A DNA stretch of 12,191 nt from Bacteroidia bacterium (lineage in GTDB: Bacteria; Bacteroidota; Bacteroidia; Flavobacteriales; Flavobacteriaceae). Each line of letters starts with the position of its first letter. The first letter of the stretch is position 1. Location of the stretch: assembly GCA_030429325.1 (NCBI GenBank), contig JAUICT010000025.1, positions 1 through 12,191 of the forward strand. Reading direction: 5' to 3'. Positions 7,815-12,191 of this stretch are shown here, in pieces. The notes under the pieces were generated by a model, which saw nothing but the letters and a program-made list of their open reading frames with translations, ran no database searches and was not told the origin of the DNA. Both the position numbers and the translations under genes were made by a program.

Positions 7815-8624
7815 TTATTTTAAAACCTCTGTTTTATAGAAATTTGTGTATGCTTCCTCCGCTTCTTGAAGTGAAACGTAGGGCAATACTGGTTTGGAAA
7901 GATTGGCAATGTGGTTTTTTATTTCCTCTGACACCTCTTCCGCGGCTAAAATAATGGCATCGGAATGATCTACGGCAACCTTTAACAAATTATTATAGTC
8001 GGGGTTGGCCAGTGCGGAAACCGTATCTTTATCTATACCATCAAAGGCAACTTTGTTGATCATTTCATTGTCCAGTTCACCTTCGAATCCTTTATTATAT
8101 ATGGAAGTTATTATTTTACTGTCTGCAAACAACGGTTCATCCGCGTAATATTCCCTGAGGTACAACGGAACCATGGATGCCATCCAACCGTGAACATGGA
8201 TGATGTCCGGCGACCAGTTTAATTTTTTCACCGTTTCGACCACACCTTTGGCAAAGAAAATAGCGCGCTCATCATTGTCTGGAAACAAATTGCCTTCAGA
8301 ATCTGTAAACGTTGCTTTTCTCTTAAAGTATTCCTCATTGTCTATAAAATAAACCTGGATACGTTCCCTTGGTATGGAAGCCACCTTAATGATCAAGGGC
8401 ATATCCATGTCATTGATCACCAAATTCATTCCCGACAAACGAATTACCTCGTGTAATTGATGCCTTCTTTCATTGATATTTCCATATCTGGGCATAAAAA
8501 TGCGTATCTGCCCGCCATTGCTATTGACCATGCGGGGCGCTTCGTACGACATTGAGGAAACTGGATTCTCTGGGAGGTAGGGAACTAATTCAGAAGATAC
8601 GAACAATATCTTTTTGCCATTCAT
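7815..8624 (-). CDS. Truncated GT5 / glycogen-synthase-like protein, probably non-catalytic
   Basis: Usually annotated as glycogen/starch synthase in Flavobacteriia, but at 269 residues it holds only the N-terminal GT5-type Rossmann half. KKILFVSSELVPYLPE (4-19) is the first strand and loop, GGQIRIFMPRYGNINERRHQL (37-57) follows, and DIIHVHGWMASMVPLYL (140-156) matches the region HxHDW in GlgA. The K-x-G-G-L motif that binds ADP-glucose in GlgA is replaced by ENPVSSMSYEAP, and the whole C-terminal nucleotide-sugar domain is absent. An in-frame ATG 39 nt upstream (8663) is rejected as start because it lies only in the spacer of, or before, the predicted transcription start (-7 element at 8661-8668). 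The chosen start also aligns with the family N-terminus as I recall it. First gene of an operon with DUF4270. Catalysis is doubtful; a binding or regulatory role is possible. Confidence 0.85.
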   Translation of the reverse strand: MNGKKILFVSSELVPYLPENPVSSMSYEAPRMVNSNGGQIRIFMPRYGNINERRHQLHEVIRLSGMNLVINDMDMPLIIKVASIPRERIQVYFIDNEEYFKRKATFTDSEGNLFPDNDERAIFFAKGVVETVKKLNWSPDIIHVHGWMASMVPLYLREYYADEPLFADSKIITSIYNKGFEGELDNEMINKVAFDGIDKDTVSALANPDYNNLLKVAVDHSDAIILAAEEVSEEIKNHIANLSKPVLPYVSLQEAEEAYTNFYKTEVLK

Positions 8625-8660
8625 AAACACTTTCTTTTGTTTATCCGAAAAACGTAGCTG

Positions 8661-8668
8661 CAAAAGTA
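8661..8668 (-). promoter_or_regulatory. Candidate -7 element of the GT5-like/DUF4270 operon (TACTTTTG)
   Basis: On the minus strand TACTTTTGCAGC is a full match to TAnnTTTG. It lies 36 bp upstream of the chosen GT5-like start. Its position argues that the upstream in-frame ATG at 8663 is not used. A convincing -33 TTG is not seen. Confidence 0.6.
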
Positions 8669-8699
8669 CAAAAATTATGCTGATTACCAGTATTTATAG

Positions 8700-8707
8700 T
8701 ATTTTTG
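8700..8707 (+). promoter_or_regulatory. Candidate -7 element of the panC operon (TATTTTTG)
   Basis: TATTTTTGCACGC matches TAnnTTTG and points toward panC, diverging from the element at 8661-8668 with 31 bp between them. It predicts a very short panC leader of roughly 12-16 nt if translation starts at the ATG at 8727. Confidence 0.6.
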
Positions 8708-8726
8708 CACGCTTTTGAACCGTACA

Positions 8727-9575
8727 ATGCACCTATTCGACCTAAAAAAAGATCTCATTTCCTTTCTACATGGGGAGCGGAGCAAAAACCATAACATTGG
8801 CCTAGTGCCTACTATGGGGGCCCTTCACCAAGGGCATATATCCTTGGTAAAAAAAGCGCTTTTGGAAAATGACTTGGTGGTCGTCAGTATTTTTGTGAAC
8901 CCAACTCAATTTGATAAAAAGGATGATCTTGAAAAATACCCTCGAAATCTTCAGCGCGATTTGGATATTTTGGGCAGCGTTTCAGATAAAATCATTGCTT
9001 TTGTACCATCCGTAGATGAAATCTATGGTGCAAACGTTGAATCCAAAAGCTATGAGTTCGATGGCCTGGACAAAGTCATGGAAGGTGAATTCAGGGAAGG
9101 CCACTTCAATGGTGTGGGTACCATTGTGGAAACATTTTTGAGAACAGTCTCTCCAGATAAAGCCTATTTTGGCGAAAAAGATTTTCAGCAGCTCCAAATT
9201 ATCCGGAAAATGGTAGCGCAAAGAAATTTGCCCTATCAAATCATTGGATGCCCCATAGAACGCGAACCCCACGGCCTGGCCATGAGTTCCCGTAATGAAC
9301 GACTGACAAAAGCGACTAGAAACGAGGCTGGGTTAATCTATGAAACCCTGCTTTCTGCCAAAAATAAATTTGGCACGGAAAGTGCACAAGAAATCATGGA
9401 TTGGGTAAAAAATGTGTTTGAAAAGAACACGCTGTTTGAACTGGAATATTTCCAAATTGCAGATGAGGACACACTAACACCCATCCTAAAAAAACAGGAC
9501 AACAAAAAATATAGGGCGTTCATTGCCGTTTATGCTGACGGTGTCCGCCTCATAGATAATCTAAGATTGAATTGA
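8727..9575 (+). CDS. panC: Pantothenate synthetase (pantoate--beta-alanine ligase)
   Basis: Joins pantoate and beta-alanine using ATP to give pantothenate, AMP and pyrophosphate, the last step of vitamin B5 synthesis toward coenzyme A. It is cytoplasmic. The 282-residue length is typical. The nucleotidyl-transferase motif PTMGALHQGH is at 28-37 (the HxGH-type histidines are 34 and 37), followed by FVNPTQF (56-62), FGEKDFQQL (148-156) and the KMSKS-like SSRNERLT (187-194). The frame also extends 12 nt upstream to a TTG at 8715. The ATG at 8727 is preferred because MHLFDLKKDL fits the family N-terminus and the TTG would lie at the predicted transcription start. Twelve bp separate it from panD, which supplies beta-alanine, so the pair forms a pathway operon. 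Confidence 0.97.
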   Translation: MHLFDLKKDLISFLHGERSKNHNIGLVPTMGALHQGHISLVKKALLENDLVVVSIFVNPTQFDKKDDLEKYPRNLQRDLDILGSVSDKIIAFVPSVDEIYGANVESKSYEFDGLDKVMEGEFREGHFNGVGTIVETFLRTVSPDKAYFGEKDFQQLQIIRKMVAQRNLPYQIIGCPIEREPHGLAMSSRNERLTKATRNEAGLIYETLLSAKNKFGTESAQEIMDWVKNVFEKNTLFELEYFQIADEDTLTPILKKQDNKKYRAFIAVYADGVRLIDNLRLN

Positions 9576-9583
9576 TACCTTTG
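9576..9583 (+). promoter_or_regulatory. TAnnTTTG element in the panC-panD gap (TACCTTTG)
   Basis: TACCTTTGCACC begins immediately after the panC stop and ends 4 bp before the panD ATG. It is a full -7 consensus match. If active it would start a transcript at or next to the panD start codon, that is, a leaderless or nearly leaderless mRNA. No -33 element is evident, and panD is probably also read through from panC. Confidence 0.35.
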
Positions 9584-9587
9584 CACC

Positions 9588-9938
9588 ATGCAAGTAGAAG
9601 TTGTAAAATCTAAAATTCACAGGGTAAAAGTAACCGGGGCCGACCTTAATTATATCGGCAGCATTACCATTGATGAAGATCTCATGGATGCCGCAAATAT
9701 AATTAGGGGCGAAAAAGTGCAGATCGTGAACAACAACAATGGTGAGCGATTGGAAACCTATGCCATTCCTGGCCCAAGGGGTTCAGGTGAGCTTACCCTT
9801 AACGGAGCCGCAGCCCGAAAAGTGGCTGTGGGCGACGTACTGATCCTGATTACCTATGCCTGGATGGACATTGAAGAGGCCAAATCCTTCAATCCGGCAT
9901 TGGTCTTCCCCAACGAAGCCACCAATCTACTCAACTAA
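9588..9938 (+). CDS. panD: Aspartate 1-decarboxylase, pyruvoyl-dependent
   Basis: Decarboxylates L-aspartate to beta-alanine, the partner substrate of PanC. At 116 residues it is full length for this tetrameric cytoplasmic enzyme. The proenzyme is expected to cleave itself between Gly24 and Ser25 (in YIGSITID), and Ser25 becomes the pyruvoyl cofactor. Lys9, Arg54, Thr57 and Tyr58 are at the positions that line the active site in the E. coli enzyme. GELTLNGAAARKVAVGDVLILI (67-88) is the conserved C-terminal core. It follows panC by 12 bp and is followed after 2 bp by the membrane-protein gene, so all three are probably one transcript. No Shine-Dalgarno site is visible. Confidence 0.98.
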   Translation: MQVEVVKSKIHRVKVTGADLNYIGSITIDEDLMDAANIIRGEKVQIVNNNNGERLETYAIPGPRGSGELTLNGAAARKVAVGDVLILITYAWMDIEEAKSFNPALVFPNEATNLLN

Positions 9939-9940
9939 TT

Positions 9941-10906
9941 TTGGGCAAATCCCTTAAAAAATTCCTGAAAATTTTTGTTCCCATTGCCTTTGGGCTTTTT
10001 TTGGTTTGGTATTCCTACAACGCTACCTCCCCAGAAGAACGTAGGCAAATTATTCATTACATCTCCAATGCCAGTCCGTTTTGGGTGACTGCTTCCATAG
10101 TTCTTGGTATTCTTAGCCATGTGTCTAGGGCCATCCGCTGGAACTACCTCTTGGAACCCATGGGATATCGCCCCAAAATAATCAACAATATTTTTATTGT
10201 CCTCATTTCCTATTTCGCCAACTTGGGCATTCCACGTTCCGGTGAAATTTTAAGGGCCACGGCGTTGACCACCTATGAAAAGGTTCCCTTTGAAAAAGGG
10301 TTTGGCACTATCGTTACCGAAAGGGTCCTGGATCTTTTGATGCTCCTACTGATCATTATGGTCACATTAGTGCTTCAAACCGATATTATTCTGGCATTTT
10401 TAGAAGAAAAGGGCATCAATTTGGTGGGTGCCTTTGGTATTCTTTTTGTTGGTATTGTAGGTCTTTTTTTGGCTACGTCCATCATCAAAAAATCCAAATC
10501 GGCCTTGGCGCAAAAACTAAAAGCCTTTTTAAACGGACTCTTGGATGGTGTCCTCAGCGTGTTCAAAATGAAAAGAAAGTGGCCTTTCATCCTACATACG
10601 CTTTTTATTTGGGCAGCTTATGTGGGCATGTTCTGGGTCATAAAACATACGGTGGCCGAAACCGCTTCGCTCTCCCTGAGTGAACTACTGGTGGCCTTTG
10701 TGGCAGGTGCCTTTGCCATGTCTACCACCAATGGCGGAATAGGCCTGTACCCCATAGCTGTCAGCGCTGCTTTGGGTATTTTTGGAATAAGCTCGGTTTC
10801 CGGTGATGCCTTTGGATGGATCATGTGGATCGCACAGACCCTTATGGTAGTAGTCTTTGGTACAATATCCTTTATTGTATTACCGTTATTGAATAGGAAT
10901 CGGTAG
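9941..10906 (+). CDS. UPF0104 / lysylphosphatidylglycerol synthase TM-type membrane protein (YbhN-like)
   Basis: A 321-residue inner-membrane protein of the family that includes the flippase-like transmembrane domain of MprF and E. coli YbhN. There are about eight or nine hydrophobic segments, near 9-25, 47-66, 80-97, 128-147, 160-180, 214-234, 247-263, 270-285 and 292-315. Family-type motifs are NLGIPRSGEILRA (94-106), TERVLD (126-131) and NGGIGLYP (264-271). The cytosolic lysyl-transferase domain of MprF is absent, so the annotation 'lysylphosphatidylglycerol synthetase' should not be read as enzymatic; a lipid-handling role is an inference. The start is a TTG two bases after the panD stop. 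No ATG lies in a plausible place in this frame (the first internal Met is about residue 74), which suggests translational coupling to panD. An ATT just upstream is a less likely alternative. Confidence 0.88.
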   Translation: MGKSLKKFLKIFVPIAFGLFLVWYSYNATSPEERRQIIHYISNASPFWVTASIVLGILSHVSRAIRWNYLLEPMGYRPKIINNIFIVLISYFANLGIPRSGEILRATALTTYEKVPFEKGFGTIVTERVLDLLMLLLIIMVTLVLQTDIILAFLEEKGINLVGAFGILFVGIVGLFLATSIIKKSKSALAQKLKAFLNGLLDGVLSVFKMKRKWPFILHTLFIWAAYVGMFWVIKHTVAETASLSLSELLVAFVAGAFAMSTTNGGIGLYPIAVSAALGIFGISSVSGDAFGWIMWIAQTLMVVVFGTISFIVLPLLNRNR

Positions 10907-10932
10907 ACCCCAGCCACCTAATCATATTACCC

Positions 10933-12078
10933 ATGAAAAACCGTCTATTATTTCTGTTGATAGGCTTTGTTTGCCTGAATCTTGGAGCACAGGTAAAACA
11001 CGAGATTTTCGAATCCTTTAAACTACAGGAAAGAAGAAACGTCTCCTATTATTTTCCCGAAGATTATACCGATGATAAAAAATACCCTTTATTGGTGGTG
11101 TTGGACGCAGAGTACCTGTTTGATTTGGTCGTGGCCAACGTCAAGTTCCAAAGTCGTTTGGGACGTATGCCACAAGCCATTGTAGTGGGTATTGGTCAAG
11201 GGGAGAATGATATCCGTTGGGATGATTGTGATTACGATGAAGCTTCTGGACTCCCTACCGAAAAAGGAAAAATGTTCTACGAGTTCTTGGGCACCGAAAT
11301 CTTACCATACCTCGGGACCACATATAATATTGCTCCTTTTAAAATGTTCATTGGTTACGATATCACCGCCAATTTTGGAAACTATTACCTCTTCAAGGAT
11401 CGATCGCTTTTTAATTCCTACATAAGCATTTCACCCGTTTTGGCCACCGAAATGGAGAACCGTGTTCCAGAAAGACTATTGGCTTTAGATCAGGTGATTT
11501 TTTACAATGTCATCGTAGAAAAAGAAGCATCGGACGATAGACAACGTATCCTCCAAATGAATCACAGCATTAATTCCATTACCAAAGAAAACCTGCACTA
11601 TTTCTTTGACGAATACGAAAATGCAGACCACGTTTCCATTATCCCATATGGAATTGGCAAGGCATTCGACAATGTTTTTAAGATCTTCAGGCCTATCAGC
11701 CCTGCCGAATACAAGACAGAAATCCTTACTTCCAGTGACCCGGCCTTCAATTATCTTGAGAACAGATACGATATGATCGAGCAACTCTTCGGTTTTGAAA
11801 AGCCCGTGGAACTCAACGACATTATGGCCATTTATGCCGCCTGTAGAAAAAAAGACGATTTTGAATCCTTGAAACCCTTGGCGGAACTCTGCAAAAAGCA
11901 ATTCCCGGAAACCATGATGGGCTTCTATTTTGAAGGGGAGTATTATGAAGAACTCGGTGAGCCCAAAAAAGCCTTCAAGACCTTTGAAAAAGCATTCCAG
12001 ATGGAAGAAATTGATTTTCTGACCAAGGATATGGCCCTAGAAAAAATTGATGCCCTTAAGGCGGACTTCGGATATTAG
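10933..12078 (+). CDS. Exported esterase-fold protein (Esterase_D/IroE-like) lacking the nucleophile serine, with a C-terminal TPR-like region
   Basis: A 381-residue secreted protein with signal peptide MKNRLLFLLIGFVCLNLGAQ (1-20, cleavage after Ala19 or Gln20). Residues about 25-250 resemble the putative-esterase alpha/beta-hydrolase family: YPLLVVLDAEYLFD (51-64), AIVVGIGQGENDIRWDD (82-98) and a nucleophile-elbow region FKMFIGYDITANFGNYY (136-152). Where active members have GHSxGG, this has GYDITA, so the serine position is Asp143. A histidine in ADHVSIIPYG (231-240) is at the expected catalytic-histidine place. The C-terminal 70 residues contain a helical TPR-like hairpin (about 328-360, FYFEGEYYEELGEPKKAFKTFEKAF). 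It starts 26 bp after the UPF0104 gene without an obvious promoter and probably continues that operon. It may be a pseudo-enzyme or binding protein; substrate unknown. Confidence 0.82.
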   Translation: MKNRLLFLLIGFVCLNLGAQVKHEIFESFKLQERRNVSYYFPEDYTDDKKYPLLVVLDAEYLFDLVVANVKFQSRLGRMPQAIVVGIGQGENDIRWDDCDYDEASGLPTEKGKMFYEFLGTEILPYLGTTYNIAPFKMFIGYDITANFGNYYLFKDRSLFNSYISISPVLATEMENRVPERLLALDQVIFYNVIVEKEASDDRQRILQMNHSINSITKENLHYFFDEYENADHVSIIPYGIGKAFDNVFKIFRPISPAEYKTEILTSSDPAFNYLENRYDMIEQLFGFEKPVELNDIMAIYAACRKKDDFESLKPLAELCKKQFPETMMGFYFEGEYYEELGEPKKAFKTFEKAFQMEEIDFLTKDMALEKIDALKADFGY

Positions 12079-12080
12079 CC

Positions 12081-12136
12081 GATTGGATTGTTAGACAGTT
12101 GGATTATTGGATTGCTAAATCCAACAATCAAAATCC
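12081..12136. repeat. TTGGATT heptamer cluster with a long imperfect hairpin
   Basis: TTGGATT occurs at 12083-12089, 12099-12105 and 12107-12113, and inverted as AATCCAA at 12118-12124. The last two form a hairpin extended to 12 positions with one mismatch (arms 12102-12113 and 12118-12129, 4-nt loop). There is no T tract after it on either strand, so it is not a standard terminator, though it may reduce read-through from the esterase-fold gene into radA. Confidence 0.55.
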
Positions 12137-12137
12137 A

Positions 12138-12145
12138 TATCTTTA
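12138..12145 (+). promoter_or_regulatory. Weak candidate -7 element for radA (TATCTTTA)
   Basis: TATCTTTA matches TAnnTTTG at all but the last base and lies 19 bp before the radA ATG. A TTG at 12112-12114, inside the hairpin, is 23 nt upstream of it, within the range described for flavobacterial promoters. Confidence 0.3.
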
Positions 12146-12164
12146 GGCCCCTCATTTATTTGGA

Positions 12165-12191
12165 ATGGCCAAGACCAAAACAGCTTTTTTT
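12165..12191 (+). CDS. radA: DNA repair protein RadA, first nine codons (runs off the right edge)
   Basis: The last 27 bases read as an ATG-initiated frame MAKTKTAFF. This is the characteristic N-terminus of bacterial RadA, which continues into a C4 zinc motif (FxCxxCG) beyond the edge. RadA is a RecA-like ATPase that helps branch migration in recombination. The call rests on nine residues only. Orientation and spacing (86 bp after the esterase-fold gene) are sensible. Confidence 0.6.

Noticed and set aside
8625..8663. Longer start of the GT5-like protein at the upstream ATG (8663)
   Set aside because: It overlaps the -7 element, adds a 13-residue basic extension not recalled from the family, and would lie upstream of the transcription start.
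11485..11901. Minus-strand open frame of 138 codons in the esterase-fold gene
   Set aside because: Antisense shadow of an intact secreted-protein gene; no independent support.

Overview
The window is a core-genome segment of a member of the Bacteroidota, most likely a marine Flavobacteriaceae (Allomuricauda/Muricauda-like; genus is an inference). The evidence is a TonB-dependent receptor with an N-terminal carboxypeptidase-like domain, a DUF4270 lipoprotein, a short GT5-only 'glycogen synthase', an ATP synthase beta subunit with an extra segment, near-absence of Shine-Dalgarno sites, and repeated TAnnTTTG promoter elements. I see no mobile element, CRISPR array, rRNA, tRNA, phage gene or broken gene.

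Left half, all on the minus strand. The first 282 codons of atpD (F1 beta subunit) run off the left edge. Next is a 919-residue TonB-dependent outer-membrane receptor with a rho-independent terminator on each side: its own at 958-984 and that of glmS at 3921-3949. It therefore looks like a stand-alone transcription unit. A perfect 16-bp palindrome lies upstream of it. glmS follows, complete and catalytically intact, with its own promoter. Upstream of glmS are a DUF4270 lipoprotein and, 5 bp further, a truncated glycosyltransferase-5-like protein. These two form an operon.

At about 8625-8726 there is a compact divergent promoter region. To its right everything is on the plus strand: panC and panD (beta-alanine and pantothenate synthesis, hence coenzyme A), a UPF0104/YbhN-type polytopic membrane protein starting at a TTG 2 bp after panD, an exported esterase-fold protein whose nucleophile serine appears replaced by aspartate, and finally the first nine codons of radA at the right edge.

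The genes are mostly housekeeping: energy (atpD), amino-sugar precursor supply for the cell wall (glmS), CoA (panCD) and recombination (radA). Among them sit four conserved-looking proteins of unclear function: DUF4270, GT5-like, UPF0104 and the pseudo-esterase. The most interesting signals are two probable pseudo-enzymes (GT5-like without its substrate motif, esterase without its serine), a calcium-binding-type Asp repeat inserted in the DUF4270 lipoprotein, a promoter signature TAnnTTTGC in front of five genes, and the palindromic operator candidate ahead of the receptor. I did not find a clearly new multi-gene system.
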